Below are positions 18,687 through 28,917 of a stretch of DNA of 64,000 bases, piece by piece. How positions within the stretch are numbered: position 1 is the stretch's first letter; each line of letters opens with the position of its first letter. The position numbers were made by a program, and so were the translations under genes. This stretch comes from Thermoanaerobacterium sp. CMT5567-10. GTDB lineage: Bacteria; Bacillota; Thermoanaerobacteria; Thermoanaerobacterales; Thermoanaerobacteraceae. Under the pieces are notes generated by a model. It was not told the DNA's origin. It made no database searches and saw only the letters and a program-made list of their open reading frames with translations. The stretch covers positions 1,788,501 to 1,852,500 of the forward strand of contig NZ_CP130558.2 of NCBI RefSeq assembly GCF_030534315.2, read 5' to 3'.

Positions 18687-20912
18687 ATGCTTAAATTACG
18701 AAAATATTTTAAGCCTTACATCTTTATAACTATTATTGCAATACTGTTCATATTTATTCAGGCCATGAGCGACCTGGCCCTTCCTGACTATATGTCCAAC
18801 ATAGTAAACCAAGGCATACAGCAGGGAGGAATAGTAAATGCTGTGCCTTCTGCAGTAAGGCAAAGCACGATGGATAAACTCACGCTATTTATGAGTGATG
18901 ATGACAAAAAAGAGGTTTTGAATGATTACACATTGATAGATAAAAATAGTTCAGATTACGATAAATACGTAAAACAATATCCAACTTTGAAAAAAGAACC
19001 GATTTACGTACTTAAAAATATCGATAAATCCGAAGTGGACAAGATAAACCCTGTGATGGGTAAGGCTTTTCTGGCTGTTTCTGCCGTTGACAAAATGAAG
19101 TCCAGTGTAAAAGATGGATTTATTACATTTAATAATACAAAGATTCCTGCAAATATGGATCTATTTGCGCTATTTGCAAAGCTTCCAGAGTCTGAGAGGC
19201 AGAAGATAGCAGACGATATGAATAAGAAGTTTACATCCCTTGGCGACAACATGGTTATACAGGCTGCGGCAGCAGAAGTTAAAGCAGAATATAAAGCTCT
19301 TGGTGTAAATACCGACAAGATTCAGATGAATTATATTTTGACTACAGGTTTAATCATGCTTTTGATAACAATTTTAAGCGCAGCTTGTTCGATACTGGTA
19401 GGTTTCTTGGGCTCTAGAGTTGCAGCAGGATTTTCAAGAGACATTAGAAAGAGCTTGTTCACCAGAGTTGAGAGCTTTTCAAGTGAAGAATTTGATAAGT
19501 TTTCGACAGCATCTTTGATAACAAGGACAACAAACGATATAACGCAGATACAGATGTTAATAGTCTTTATGATAAGGATGATATTCTATGCACCTATGAT
19601 AGGGATTGGCGGTGTAATAAGAGCTATAGGTAAGAGTGCGTCAATGTCATGGATAATAGCACTAGCTGTCATAGTACTTTTAGGACTTGTGTCAATTGTG
19701 TTTTCCATTGCGCTGCCTAAATTCAAGTCTGTGCAGAAATTAGTCGACAGGCTAAATCTTGTAGCACGTGAAAACCTAGCAGGAATGATGGTTATAAGGG
19801 CATTTAATACGCAGGAGTTTGAGGAGAACCGGTTTGACAAGGCGAACCGCGACATCACAGACACGATGCTTTTTATAAACCGCGTCATGATAACAATGTT
19901 TCCTGCAATGATGCTTATAATGAATGGAGTTACTCTTCTTATTGTGTGGGTAGGTGCTCATGATATTGCCAATTCATCGATGCAGGTTGGCGACATGATG
20001 GCATTTATGCAGTACGCTATACAGATAATCTTTGCATTTCTCATGATGTCTATGATGTTTATCATGATACCGAGGGCATCTGTATCAGCATCCCGTATAG
20101 CTGAAGTGCTGGAAACTGAACCTACTGTAGTTGATCCTAAGGAAAGTAAAAAGTTTGATGAAAGCCAAAAAGGTGTCGTTGAATTCAGAAATGTTTCATA
20201 CAGGTACCCTGGTGCAGAAGAAGATGCTATAAAGAATATAACATTTAAGGCTGAGCCTGGGAAGACGACGGCTATCATTGGTTCAACAGGATCCGGGAAA
20301 TCTACACTTGTAAACTTGATTCCGAGATTTTACGATGCAACAGAAGGACAGGTTTTAGTAGATGGTGTAGATGTGAGGGATGTGAAGCAGCACGATTTGA
20401 GAGAGAAGATTGGATATGTACCTCAGAAGATTTCTTTATTTAAAGGCACTGTCATGTCAAACATAAAGTTTGGCAATGAAAATGCTACAGATGAAGAAGT
20501 TAAAAAGGCTGCAGAGGTGGCTCAAGCAGCAGAGTTTATTGAAAGGCTTCCAGATGGTTATGACAGTGAAATATCTCAGGATGCCACAAATATCTCAGGG
20601 GGACAGAAACAAAGGCTGTCTATCGCACGTGCCCTTGTCAAAAAGCCGGAGATTTATATATTTGATGACAGTTTTTCCGCACTTGACTTTAAGACAGATA
20701 GGGCATTGAGGAAGGCATTGAAAGAGTATACAGGAAATAGCACAGTCATAATAGTTGCACAGCGTATCTCAACAATAATGAATGCAGATCAGATTATCGT
20801 ATTGGACGATGGTAAAATAGCTGGGATAGGCACACATGAAGAGCTTATGAAAAACTGTGAGACATATAGAGAGATCGCTTATTCGCAGCTTTCAAAGGAG
20901 GAATTGGCATAA
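18687..20912 (+). CDS. Heterodimeric ABC exporter, subunit with degenerate ATPase site
   Basis: This half-transporter (741 residues) has six transmembrane helices fused to an ABC domain and resembles the BmrC/BmrD and TM287/288 class of drug or lipid exporters. A region of roughly 150 residues after the first helix (about residues 55-205) has no hydrophobic segments and should lie outside the cell. It is much larger than the usual first loop. Nucleotide-binding motifs: Walker A GSTGSGKST, signature SGGQKQR, Walker B IYIFDDSFSALD. The catalytic Glu after Walker B is replaced by Asp, and the H-loop reads AQRIS, with Gln for His. It therefore supplies the non-hydrolysing site. The stop overlaps the start of the partner gene (TAATG). 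Confidence 0.9.
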   Translation: MLKLRKYFKPYIFITIIAILFIFIQAMSDLALPDYMSNIVNQGIQQGGIVNAVPSAVRQSTMDKLTLFMSDDDKKEVLNDYTLIDKNSSDYDKYVKQYPTLKKEPIYVLKNIDKSEVDKINPVMGKAFLAVSAVDKMKSSVKDGFITFNNTKIPANMDLFALFAKLPESERQKIADDMNKKFTSLGDNMVIQAAAAEVKAEYKALGVNTDKIQMNYILTTGLIMLLITILSAACSILVGFLGSRVAAGFSRDIRKSLFTRVESFSSEEFDKFSTASLITRTTNDITQIQMLIVFMIRMIFYAPMIGIGGVIRAIGKSASMSWIIALAVIVLLGLVSIVFSIALPKFKSVQKLVDRLNLVARENLAGMMVIRAFNTQEFEENRFDKANRDITDTMLFINRVMITMFPAMMLIMNGVTLLIVWVGAHDIANSSMQVGDMMAFMQYAIQIIFAFLMMSMMFIMIPRASVSASRIAEVLETEPTVVDPKESKKFDESQKGVVEFRNVSYRYPGAEEDAIKNITFKAEPGKTTAIIGSTGSGKSTLVNLIPRFYDATEGQVLVDGVDVRDVKQHDLREKIGYVPQKISLFKGTVMSNIKFGNENATDEEVKKAAEVAQAAEFIERLPDGYDSEISQDATNISGGQKQRLSIARALVKKPEIYIFDDSFSALDFKTDRALRKALKEYTGNSTVIIVAQRISTIMNADQIIVLDDGKIAGIGTHEELMKNCETYREIAYSQLSKEELA

Positions 20913-22783
20913 TGGATGGAAAAAACGTAAATACTCCAAGGCGGCCTGTCATGAGAAGACATGGTCCTATGGGTGGCCACGGTCCTATGGTAGGCGGGGA
21001 AAAGGCCAACGATTTTAAAGGGACTATGAAGAAGCTTATGTCATACCTTGGCGACTATAAATTTTCAATACTATTTGTGATAATATTTGCTGCGGGAAGT
21101 GCAGCACTTTCCATAGTTGGACCTAAAATACTCAGCAAAGCCATAACAAAACTTTATGAAGGTGTCATGGCAAAGATAGCAGGCACCGGCAATATAGATT
21201 TTGACTACATCGGCAAGATAATTCTTATTCTCATTGGTTTGTACCTTTTAAGCTCAGGTCTTGGTTATATACAGGGTTGGATAATGACGAATGTAGCCAT
21301 GAAAGTGACCTATAAATTCAGAAAAGACATAATGGAGAAGATAAACCGCATGCCTCTTAAATACTTTGACGGCACAAATCACGGTGAAATCTTGTCCCGC
21401 ATAACAAACGATGTTGATACAATAAGCCAGACACTAAACCAAAGCATGACCCAGATAATCACATCGGTTACCACGGTAATCGGTGCATTGGTTATGATGC
21501 TGACTATCAGTGTATCCATGACAGCTGTGACATTTCTGATGATACCTATATCGATGGGTATAATAGCTGTAATAATAAAATTTTCACAGAAGTACTTTAA
21601 AGAGCAGCAAGATTATCTCGGCCACGTCAATGGTCACGTTGAGGAGATGTACGGCGGCCATATAGTCATGAAGGCATTTAACTATGAAAAGAGAAGCATA
21701 GAGAAATTTGACGAGTACAATGATGAACTTTACAAAGTTGCCTGGAAATCCCAATTTTTAACGGGACTTATGATGCCTATAATGAACTCTGTAAGCAATT
21801 TAGGCTATGTAGGTGTCGTCGTTTTAGGAAGCTACCTTGCTATAAAAGGGACGATTGAAGTAGGAGATATACAGGCGTTTATACAGTATGTAAGGTCATT
21901 TACTCAGCCGCTGGCGCAGATTGCCAATATCTCCAACATACTTCAGCAGACGGCAGCATGTGCTGAGCGTGTATTTGAGTTCTTGGATGAAGAAGAGGAA
22001 GTGCCTGAGACAGAGCATCCTATAAAACTGGAGAATGTAGAAGGACATGTGCAATTTGATCATGTACACTTTGGGTACAATCCAGATAAGATAATCATAA
22101 ATGACTTCTCTGCAGACATAAAGCCGGGGCAAAAGGTAGCTATTGTAGGGCCGACTGGTGCTGGTAAGACTACGATAGTAAAGCTTTTGATGAGGTTCTA
22201 CGATGTAAATGAAGGAAGGATACTGATAGATGGCCACGACATAAGGGAATTTACGCGAAGCGATCTAAGGTCATTGTTTGGAATGGTATTGCAGGATACA
22301 TGGCTTTACAATGGTACGATAATGGACAATATAAGGTATGGAAAGCTAAATGCTACAGATGAGGAAGTCATAAAAGCCGCAAAAGCAGCACACGTTGACC
22401 ACTTCGTTCATATGCTGCCTGACGGCTACAATATGGTCTTAAATGAGGAAGCTTCAAACGTATCTCAAGGTCAGAAGCAGCTTATTACTATAGCCAGAGC
22501 AATACTTGCTGACCCAAAGATACTTATACTGGATGAAGCTACAAGCTCTGTCGATACACGTACAGAGATCCTTATACAGAAGGCCATGGATAACCTTATG
22601 AAAAACCGCACAAGCTTTATAATCGCCCACAGGTTGTCTACCATAAGAGATGCTGATCTTATACTTGTAATGGATCATGGCGACATTGTAGAGCAAGGTA
22701 CTCACGAAGAGCTTCTGGCAAAAGGTGGATTCTACGCTAAACTCTACTTAAGCCAGTTTGAAGATGAAGAAATAGCAAGCTAA
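20912..22783 (+). CDS. Heterodimeric ABC exporter, catalytic subunit
   Basis: The partner half-transporter has 623 residues. It opens with a Gly/His/Pro-rich cytoplasmic tail (RRHGPMGGHGPMVGG), then six transmembrane helices and an ABC domain. Walker A GPTGAGKTT, Walker B LILDEATSSVD and H-loop AHRLST are canonical. The signature is NVSQGQKQ, with Gln in place of the second residue of LSGGQ. That change matches asymmetric heterodimers, where the degenerate site uses this subunit's altered signature. It overlaps the first subunit gene by one base, so equal synthesis is expected. The substrate is unknown. Confidence 0.9.
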   Translation: MDGKNVNTPRRPVMRRHGPMGGHGPMVGGEKANDFKGTMKKLMSYLGDYKFSILFVIIFAAGSAALSIVGPKILSKAITKLYEGVMAKIAGTGNIDFDYIGKIILILIGLYLLSSGLGYIQGWIMTNVAMKVTYKFRKDIMEKINRMPLKYFDGTNHGEILSRITNDVDTISQTLNQSMTQIITSVTTVIGALVMMLTISVSMTAVTFLMIPISMGIIAVIIKFSQKYFKEQQDYLGHVNGHVEEMYGGHIVMKAFNYEKRSIEKFDEYNDELYKVAWKSQFLTGLMMPIMNSVSNLGYVGVVVLGSYLAIKGTIEVGDIQAFIQYVRSFTQPLAQIANISNILQQTAACAERVFEFLDEEEEVPETEHPIKLENVEGHVQFDHVHFGYNPDKIIINDFSADIKPGQKVAIVGPTGAGKTTIVKLLMRFYDVNEGRILIDGHDIREFTRSDLRSLFGMVLQDTWLYNGTIMDNIRYGKLNATDEEVIKAAKAAHVDHFVHMLPDGYNMVLNEEASNVSQGQKQLITIARAILADPKILILDEATSSVDTRTEILIQKAMDNLMKNRTSFIIAHRLSTIRDADLILVMDHGDIVEQGTHEELLAKGGFYAKLYLSQFEDEEIAS

Positions 22784-22796
22784 AATGATACGTGGT

Positions 22797-22842
22797 TACG
22801 GCCCTATTGTTCCAAAACGGAAAATTAGGACCGTATTTTATT
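22797..22842 (+). terminator. Terminator after the ABC exporter operon
   Basis: ACGGCCCTA pairs with TAGGACCGT (one mismatch), with a T-rich tail. Confidence 0.7.
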
Positions 22843-22859
22843 TTAATGATAGGAAATAA

Positions 22860-23082
22860 TTATCAACAAAAATAAAGTATTATTTATAAATAAGTATATT
22901 TTACATATGAAAATTCCTGTGCATTACAATTTACAAGCATTCCAAAAGTTATCCACATGTAAATGTGCATATGTGGATAACTCCTGTGTGAAAAATTTTA
23001 TTTCAAGATATACTATTTTTAGACGAAAATCAACTAATGTTATTTATGAAAAAGAGTTGCTCACAGAAAGACTGTTGATAAG
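22860..23082. other. Cluster of DnaA-box-like sites
   Basis: Two perfect consensus DnaA boxes face each other: TTATCCACA (22949-22957) and TGTGGATAA (22972-22980), inside a 12-base perfect inverted repeat, AGTTATCCACAT / ATGTGGATAACT. Two one-mismatch boxes flank them in mirror order: TTATCAACA (22860-22868) and TGTTGATAA (23074-23082). The surroundings are A/T-rich. An open frame at 22907-23116 crosses the cluster but has no convincing ribosome binding site or protein-like composition. The cluster lies between a terminator and walJ. Confidence 0.5.
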
Positions 23083-23211
23083 TTATGAAAACAGACTTTT
23101 ATGTGAATTACCATAGCAAATAATCCTCCATTGTTATATAATATTAAGGGACTTTTTAAATTATAACAGGCAAGATGTGAAAGGGGGTATCCCCGTTTTT
23201 GGGTATTTGAG

Positions 23212-23991
23212 ATGAAATTTTGTTCATTGAGGTCCGGAAGCAGTGGAAATGCCGCATACATTGGATACAAAGATGTACATATACTGGTGGATGCAGGTTT
23301 AAGCGGCAGCATGATTGAAAAAAGTCTTGAAAATATAGATGTCTCACCTAGAGACATTACGGCGATACTCATAACACATGAGCATAATGACCACATAAAA
23401 GGGGCCGGAGTACTGTCAAGGAGGTACAACATCCCCATATATGCCAATGAAGCAACGTGGGCTTCCATGGAAAACCTTCTTGGTGAGATAGACTGTGACA
23501 ACAAGCGTTTTTTCAAAACCGGTGAAGATTTTACATTGGGAGATGTCAGAATAAGGCCTTTCAAAAAATCCCATGATGCGGCGGAACCTGTAGGCTTTTC
23601 ATTTTTCTGTGGCCAGAATAAAGCCACCATAGCCACTGATTTAGGGTATATAAGTAGAGGCGTGGCAGCAAATATAATGGATTCCGATATTGTTTTGCTG
23701 GAGTCCAACCACGACATCGATATGCTTATACACGGTTCTTATCCATGGCCTTTAAAGAAGAGAATTCTTTCAGAACATGGCCATCTATCAAACAAAGATG
23801 CAGCAGAAGCTATTAAAAAATTTATAAAGATGAAATCAATCGGAATCGTGTACCTGGGGCATTTAAGCCATAACAACAATAAACCTGAGATAGCATACAA
23901 GACGGTTACAGATGTGCTGAAAGAAGAAGGAATAGATTATGAGATAAATATGGCTTTAAGGTATACAGAGAGCGACGTTGTAGAAATATAA
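23212..23991 (+). CDS. walJ: WalJ/YycJ-type metallo-beta-lactamase-fold hydrolase
   Basis: A 259-residue metallo-beta-lactamase-fold protein. The metal-binding motif THEHNDHIKG (HxHxDH) lies near residue 58, and further ligands are in IATDLGYI and YLGHLSHNNN. The start, MKFCSLRSGSSGNA, is typical of YycJ/WalJ. That family belongs to the WalRK regulon region in Bacillus and has been tied to cell-wall or DNA metabolism; the substrate is uncertain. No WalRK genes are adjacent here. The ATG lacks a strong nearby ribosome binding site: AAAGGGGG lies about 25 bases upstream, next to a GGGG/CCCC hairpin that may bring it closer. Confidence 0.85.
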   Translation: MKFCSLRSGSSGNAAYIGYKDVHILVDAGLSGSMIEKSLENIDVSPRDITAILITHEHNDHIKGAGVLSRRYNIPIYANEATWASMENLLGEIDCDNKRFFKTGEDFTLGDVRIRPFKKSHDAAEPVGFSFFCGQNKATIATDLGYISRGVAANIMDSDIVLLESNHDIDMLIHGSYPWPLKKRILSEHGHLSNKDAAEAIKKFIKMKSIGIVYLGHLSHNNNKPEIAYKTVTDVLKEEGIDYEINMALRYTESDVVEI

Positions 23992-23993
23992 AA

Positions 23994-24012
23994 GGGCCTT
24001 ATGGCCCTGTTC
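23994..24012. terminator. Short hairpin between convergent genes
   Basis: GGGCC-TTAT-GGCCC with an A run before and T-rich sequence after can end both convergent transcripts, though the T tract is short. Confidence 0.45.
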
Positions 24013-24922
24013 CTATTGATTCTATTTTCCAAGGTGAGTCTTTTGTAGACTTTGATATGATGAAGAAGAATGTGTTTTTTCCGCTTTTTATGGAAATATT
24101 ATCTTCACTTTTTAACGTCATGTTTACTATTACCATAAATTCTCTGCTTTCATAAATATTTTTGTTTTTTATAGGCGTGTAACTTTTGTTTTCCTCTGTG
24201 CTTAATACAGTTGCCGCTTTTGTATTTAGTTCGAGGCTATTTTGCTCAAAGTCGGTATTGTAAAGGGTTTTTGCTGGTCTATTGATGTAAAGCATGTCGT
24301 GCAGCATATCAATAGATAGAGTTGAATATATTAAGCTTTTGTCCTCTTTATTTATCCCGTTAAAAAATGCGTATATAAGCTCTTCAGGTGTAAGACTATC
24401 TGTAGCTGGAGATGACATTTGCTTTAAAAAACCGTGGGCTGCTACCCAGTCAATCCAAGGCCTTTCCGTAAGCGTTTCAATGTAGTTCTTTTTAAGAGAT
24501 AGAGGTGTTGATGCATTAAACTCAAGCCATGCACCTATTATATTCTGTCCATCTCTCAAGATTACAGCGTTTACAGGATATGTGTATTTGCTGCTTTCTC
24601 CTAATCCTGGCAGTTTCTCATTTAATCTGTATATTACGGCTTCTACACTTTTGCCTTTGTATTTTTCAATATTATACCCTATATCCCTTGATAGAAAATT
24701 CACTTCAGTCCAATAAAGCCCAACAGGCATAGAAGTACCTTGAATATTCCAATCAGATGGAATTGTCACATTGAAGTAAGATGATTCTTTTTCAGGGCTA
24801 AAGCCGTACTTCAATAAAAACTTCGTATCTTCTCTATATGCATTGAACTGTCCACTTGAACAGGCAGTCATAAATATCGTCAATAAAACACAAAACAAAA
24901 GCAAAAACTTCTTCAAATTCAT
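23999..24922 (-). CDS. Hypothetical lipoprotein
   Basis: A 307-residue protein with a signal peptide and lipobox (LTIFMTACSSG), so it is probably anchored to the outer face of the membrane. A ribosome binding site (GGAGAG) precedes the ATG at 24922. Two soluble segments follow: a probable beta-rich part (residues 30-165, including YFNVTIPSDW) and a second part starting TPEELIYAFFNGINKEDK, which resembles the small cone-shaped NTF2-like/DUF4829 folds often found in Firmicutes lipoproteins. That comparison is tentative. It is a single gene, convergent with walJ. Confidence 0.7.
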   Translation of the reverse strand: MNLKKFLLLFCVLLTIFMTACSSGQFNAYREDTKFLLKYGFSPEKESSYFNVTIPSDWNIQGTSMPVGLYWTEVNFLSRDIGYNIEKYKGKSVEAVIYRLNEKLPGLGESSKYTYPVNAVILRDGQNIIGAWLEFNASTPLSLKKNYIETLTERPWIDWVAAHGFLKQMSSPATDSLTPEELIYAFFNGINKEDKSLIYSTLSIDMLHDMLYINRPAKTLYNTDFEQNSLELNTKAATVLSTEENKSYTPIKNKNIYESREFMVIVNMTLKSEDNISIKSGKNTFFFIISKSTKDSPWKIESIGTGP

Positions 24923-25118
24923 CTCTCCTTTAAAAACATTTACCTATATTATATAACAAATGAAATACTAATTCGTTACAAAATTATAAATTTTTTAAGG
25001 TATAATTATGTCTAAAGTGCATTTTATGTACTTGATTTTTTTAGTTTACTGTGATAAAATGTACACATTACACGGATAAATGTATTCCATATAGATACAC
25101 AAGAAAGGGGGCGGAATT

Positions 25119-25559
25119 TTGAAGGAAGAAAGCAAGTTTTACATCATCAGAGAAGAGATCTTGTCTGATGCACTTAAAAAAACTCTCATGGCAAAGGAGC
25201 TCATCGAAACAGGAGAGGCAAAGACAATAAACGATGCAGTAAAGAAAGTTGGCATATCCAGAAGTGCGTTTTACAAGTACAAAGATTACATCTTTCCGTA
25301 TTCGAAGTTTTCCAAGGGAAAGATAATAACTTTGTCGCTGCTTTTGGAGCATATGCCAGGTATCCTGTCGTCGATACTTGATATCATAGCTATGATGAAA
25401 GGAAATGTTATTACGATAAATCAAAGCATGCCGTCCCTTGGTGTTGCCAGTGTTTCTATCTCCATAGACACTCAATACATGACTAAAAGTATTGAAGCAC
25501 TTATAAAAAAGATTGAGGAGGAGCATGGTGTCAGGAAGGTAGAGATACTTGGCGAATAA
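25119..25559 (+). CDS. pheB: ACT domain protein (PheB/UPF0735 family)
   Basis: A 146-residue protein starting at TTG 25119, seven bases after AAGGGGGCGG. The N-terminal half contains a helix-turn-helix-like segment ([21 protein letters not shown]). The C-terminal half is an ACT amino-acid-binding domain ([19 protein letters not shown]). The family is annotated as PheB or UPF0735 and is often found beside homoserine dehydrogenase. It may be an amino-acid-sensing regulator of the threonine genes. No chorismate mutase activity can be inferred. It lies 50 bases before hom. Confidence 0.85.
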   Translation: MKEESKFYIIREEILSDALKKTLMAKELIETGEAKTINDAVKKVGISRSAFYKYKDYIFPYSKFSKGKIITLSLLLEHMPGILSSILDIIAMMKGNVITINQSMPSLGVASVSISIDTQYMTKSIEALIKKIEEEHGVRKVEILGE

Positions 25560-25609
25560 ATTTATATATATATTAAGCTTTATATTATTTGGAGAGGAAG
25601 GGTTTTACT

Positions 25610-26869
25610 GTGAAGATAGGTTTAATGGGTCTTGGAACTGTCGGTTCGGGTGTCGTACACCTGATAGAAGAAAATGGGGATGCCATTGAGAAGAAGATAG
25701 GCCAAAAAATAGAGATTAAAAAGATACTAGTTAAAGATCCTGAAAAAAAGAGGATTAAAGAGGCACAAGGAAAGATAACGATAGTGCCAGAAGACATCTT
25801 GGATGATCCTGAAATAGACGTAGTAGTAGAAGTGATGGGAAAAGAACATCCGGCGCTGGAGTACATGAAAGAAGCTATTTTAAAAGGGAAAAATGTAGTT
25901 ACGGCAAATAAGGAAGTCATCGCAAAACATGGGAAGGAGCTTATAAAGCTTGCAAATGAAAACAATGTAAACCTCCTTTATGAAGCTTCTGTAGGAGGTG
26001 GTATACCGATAATTAGACCTTTAAAAAGCTGCCTTGCAGCAAATAAGATATACGAGATAAAAGGTATACTAAACGGTACAACGAATTATATCCTGACAGA
26101 AATGAAGATGAGAGGCATGAGCTTTGAAGGTGTCTTAAAAGAGGCACAGCAAAAGGGATATGCGGAGCTTGATCCAACTGATGATGTGGACGGATTTGAT
26201 GCTGCAAGAAAACTGGCCATCCTCTGCACATTGTCATTTAATAAATACGTGGTGCCTGATGATATATACACAAAAGGAATAAGGACCATCTCTAAAGAAG
26301 ACATTCAGTACGCAGATGAACTGGGATTCACTATAAAGCTTATAGCATACGGCAGGCTTGATGATGATGGAAAGCTGGAGGCATGGGTACATCCTGTCAT
26401 GATATCTAAGAAAAATCCGTTAAATGGAGTAAATGGTGTTTACAACGCTATACTTGTGGAAGGAAATGCAGTAGGAAAGCTTATGTTTTATGGGCAAGGA
26501 GCAGGTATGATGCCTACAGCCAGTGCGGTTGTTGCCGATGTGATCGATGTGGTAAATCACATACCTGTTCAAAATGGCTATGAAGATGCCAAGATGAAGG
26601 ATATTGTGGATACTGTATCCAAATATTATATAAGGCTTATAGCACTAGATAAGCCTGGTGTAATGAGCAAAATAACAGGTGTGCTGGGGGCAGAAGGCAT
26701 AAGCCTTGTGTCTGTCGTTCAGAAAGAAGTCATGGGTGAGTATGCAGAGATAGTTTTGATTACACATAATGCATTGACTAAAAATTTATTTAAGGCCTTA
26801 GACGAGATAGGCAATTTAAAAGAGATAGACAAAGTGGCAAGTGTAATAAGAGTGGAGGGGGACGAATGA
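25610..26869 (+). CDS. hom: Homoserine dehydrogenase
   Basis: Catalyses NAD(P)H-dependent reduction of aspartate semialdehyde to homoserine, the branch step towards threonine and methionine. I start at GTG 25610 (419 residues), placing the nucleotide-binding motif [12 protein letters not shown] at residue 4, eight bases after GGAAGGG; the TTG at 25589 overlaps that site. [12 protein letters not shown] and [13 protein letters not shown] are family signatures. The last 80 residues form an ACT domain ([20 protein letters not shown]), which probably binds threonine for feedback inhibition. It overlaps thrC by four bases. Confidence 0.95.
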   Translation: MKIGLMGLGTVGSGVVHLIEENGDAIEKKIGQKIEIKKILVKDPEKKRIKEAQGKITIVPEDILDDPEIDVVVEVMGKEHPALEYMKEAILKGKNVVTANKEVIAKHGKELIKLANENNVNLLYEASVGGGIPIIRPLKSCLAANKIYEIKGILNGTTNYILTEMKMRGMSFEGVLKEAQQKGYAELDPTDDVDGFDAARKLAILCTLSFNKYVVPDDIYTKGIRTISKEDIQYADELGFTIKLIAYGRLDDDGKLEAWVHPVMISKKNPLNGVNGVYNAILVEGNAVGKLMFYGQGAGMMPTASAVVADVIDVVNHIPVQNGYEDAKMKDIVDTVSKYYIRLIALDKPGVMSKITGVLGAEGISLVSVVQKEVMGEYAEIVLITHNALTKNLFKALDEIGNLKEIDKVASVIRVEGDE

Positions 26870-27924
26870 TGGAATGGAATGGAATAATCAAATCATATAG
26901 AAAATACATGCCTAAAATAGATGATGAAAATATAATTACATTGAAAGAAGGAAATACGCCCCTTATAGAAGCCACAAACCTTGAAAAAAAATTTCCGGGG
27001 CTTAAGATATACTTGAAGTACGAGGGGTTAAACCCTACAGGTTCATTCAAAGACAGAGGTATGACTGTGGCTGTATCCATGGCAAAGCAGGAAGGGTCAC
27101 AGGCTGTTGTGTGTGCATCAACAGGCAACACATCTGCATCAGCGGCTGCATACGCTGCAAAGGCAGGGCTTAAGTGCGTTGTGCTTATTCCAGGGGGAAA
27201 AATTGCATTAGGCAAATTGGCACAAGCCATCGCCTACGGTGCAGAAGTAATTGCAATAAATGGCAACTTTGATGATGCCTTAAATTTAGTGAGGGAAATA
27301 TCAAAGAAGCATCCTATAACTGTCGTTAATTCTATAAATCCGTATAGGCTTGAAGGGCAGAAGTCATCATCATTTGAAATATGCGATACACTGAAAAAAG
27401 CTCCAGATTATCTGGCACTTCCTGTAGGAAATGCAGGGAATATAACTGCATATTGGATGGGATTTAAAGAGTATTACAGCGTTGGCATTATAAATAAGCT
27501 TCCTAAGATGATAGGGTTTCAAGCAGCAGGTGCAGCTCCTATTGTAGAAAACAGAGTAATTGAGCATCCTGAAACGATTGCCACAGCCATAAGAATCGGA
27601 AATCCTGCCAGTTGGCAAAAGGCCGTAGCAGCAAGAGATGAATCAGGGGGACTTATCGACAAGGTTACGGATGATGAGATACTTGAAGCATACTCATACC
27701 TTGCCAAAAGCGAAGGAATATTTGCTGAGCCTGCATCATGCGCACCTATCGCAGGCGTCATAAAGAAGTACAGAGAGGGGCTATTTAAAGAGGGAGATAC
27801 GGTAGTCTGTATACTTACAGGGAATGGCTTAAAAGATCCTGATACTGCTATAAAACTTGGAGGAAGCAGTGTAAAGACTGTTGATGCTGATTTGAACTCA
27901 CTGGAAGGTGCAATATATGGATAA
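26866..27924 (+). CDS. thrC: Threonine synthase
   Basis: PLP enzyme that converts O-phosphohomoserine to threonine. The 352-residue protein carries the PLP-lysine motif [12 protein letters not shown] near residue 57, the phosphate-binding loop [13 protein letters not shown] and a C-terminal [11 protein letters not shown]. The length fits the short bacterial class of threonine synthase without the extended N-terminal domain. It overlaps hom by four bases and thrB by eight, so the three are translated together. Confidence 0.95.
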   Translation: MMEWNGIIKSYRKYMPKIDDENIITLKEGNTPLIEATNLEKKFPGLKIYLKYEGLNPTGSFKDRGMTVAVSMAKQEGSQAVVCASTGNTSASAAAYAAKAGLKCVVLIPGGKIALGKLAQAIAYGAEVIAINGNFDDALNLVREISKKHPITVVNSINPYRLEGQKSSSFEICDTLKKAPDYLALPVGNAGNITAYWMGFKEYYSVGIINKLPKMIGFQAAGAAPIVENRVIEHPETIATAIRIGNPASWQKAVAARDESGGLIDKVTDDEILEAYSYLAKSEGIFAEPASCAPIAGVIKKYREGLFKEGDTVVCILTGNGLKDPDTAIKLGGSSVKTVDADLNSLEGAIYG

Positions 27925-28822
27925 GTCTGTCCTTGTGAGAGTTCCGGCATCAACGGCAAATTTAGGCCCTGGATTTGACTCACTAGGTGTTGCTCTCAAT
28001 CTTTACAATGATATATACATGGAACTTAAAGGCAGTAGACTTGTGATTGATGTTGAAGGGGAAGGCATTTTAAATATAGATCGGGATGAAAAAAACCTCA
28101 TATATAAGGCAGCAAAGAAGGTTTTTGATAAGTTAAACATAACCGTAAATGGCCTCTATATAAAGTCTACCAACAATATACCGACAGGAAGCGGCCTGGG
28201 AAGCAGTGCATCTGCCATAATAGGTGGTCTCGTTGCAGCAAATGCCATCTGCGGGAACTCATTAAGTCGCGATGACATTCTCGATATAGCATCTTCAATG
28301 GAAGGCCATGCGGACAATGTAGCCCCTGCTTTAAATGGGGGCTTTAATGTAGCCACATTTGACGGCAAAAAGACGTACTGTGTAAAAAAAGAATTAGATG
28401 ACAATTTAAGGTTTTTGGCGTTTTATCCAGAGAGAGAGCTTTTAACGTCAAAAGCCAGAGGCGTACTGCCATCAATGATAGAGTTTAGAAATGGAGTCTT
28501 TAATGTTGGGAGAGCATCACTACTTACAGCATCTATTTTTTCAGGCAGGTACGATTTATTAAAAGTTGCATCACAAGACATGCTTCATCAGGTTTACCGC
28601 AAGGAATTTATACCTGAGATGTACTACGTAATAGAAAAAGCGCTTGATAATGGAGCTTATGCGTCATTTTTAAGCGGTGCCGGGCCAACTATGATGGTAA
28701 TGGCGGATGTCAGCGTTGCCGACAAAGTGAGAGAGTCAGTAAAAAAAGTTTACGAAGAAAAAAACATTAAATGCCGTATTTACGAATTAAAATGCGATAA
28801 TACTGGTGCTAGAATCTTATAA
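27917..28822 (+). CDS. thrB: Homoserine kinase
   Basis: GHMP-family kinase that phosphorylates homoserine for threonine synthase. I start at the ATG at 27917 (301 residues), six bases after GGAAGGTG, rather than the GTG at 27908 inside that site. The N-terminus [18 protein letters not shown] and the ATP loop [12 protein letters not shown] are diagnostic. A third GHMP motif, SGAGPT, is near the C-terminus. It is the last gene of the pheB-hom-thrC-thrB set and is followed by a terminator. Confidence 0.95.
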   Translation: MDKSVLVRVPASTANLGPGFDSLGVALNLYNDIYMELKGSRLVIDVEGEGILNIDRDEKNLIYKAAKKVFDKLNITVNGLYIKSTNNIPTGSGLGSSASAIIGGLVAANAICGNSLSRDDILDIASSMEGHADNVAPALNGGFNVATFDGKKTYCVKKELDDNLRFLAFYPERELLTSKARGVLPSMIEFRNGVFNVGRASLLTASIFSGRYDLLKVASQDMLHQVYRKEFIPEMYYVIEKALDNGAYASFLSGAGPTMMVMADVSVADKVRESVKKVYEEKNIKCRIYELKCDNTGARIL

Positions 28823-28850
28823 AGGTCTATTATTAGGCCTTTATTTTGTG
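28821..28850 (+). terminator. Terminator of the threonine operon
   Basis: AAAGGTCTA pairs with TAGGCCTTT (with one mismatch), followed by a T-rich tail. Confidence 0.7.
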
Positions 28851-28879
28851 TTTATATAAGAGTATTTAAAATTTTGTGA

Positions 28880-28885
28880 TATAAT
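28880..28885 (+). promoter_or_regulatory. Extended -10 promoter of the CtpA-type gene
   Basis: TGATATAAT (28877-28885) is a strong extended -10 with no good -35. AAGGAGG lies about 20 bases downstream and close to the ATG at 28918. Confidence 0.55.
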
Positions 28886-28917
28886 TAAGGTAAATTATTC
28901 TTAAGGAGGCTTATTTT

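Noticed and set aside
22860-23082. Calling the DnaA-box cluster the chromosomal origin
   Set aside because: dnaA, dnaN and rpmH are not present and the number of boxes is small; a genome-wide skew analysis would be needed.
22907-23116. 69-codon plus-strand frame
   Set aside because: It crosses the DnaA-box palindrome, lacks a ribosome binding site and has Cys-rich, unlikely composition.
24923-25118. T-box or amino-acid riboswitch before the threonine genes
   Set aside because: I looked for the TGGNACCGCG-type T-box core and a terminator/antiterminator pair and found neither.
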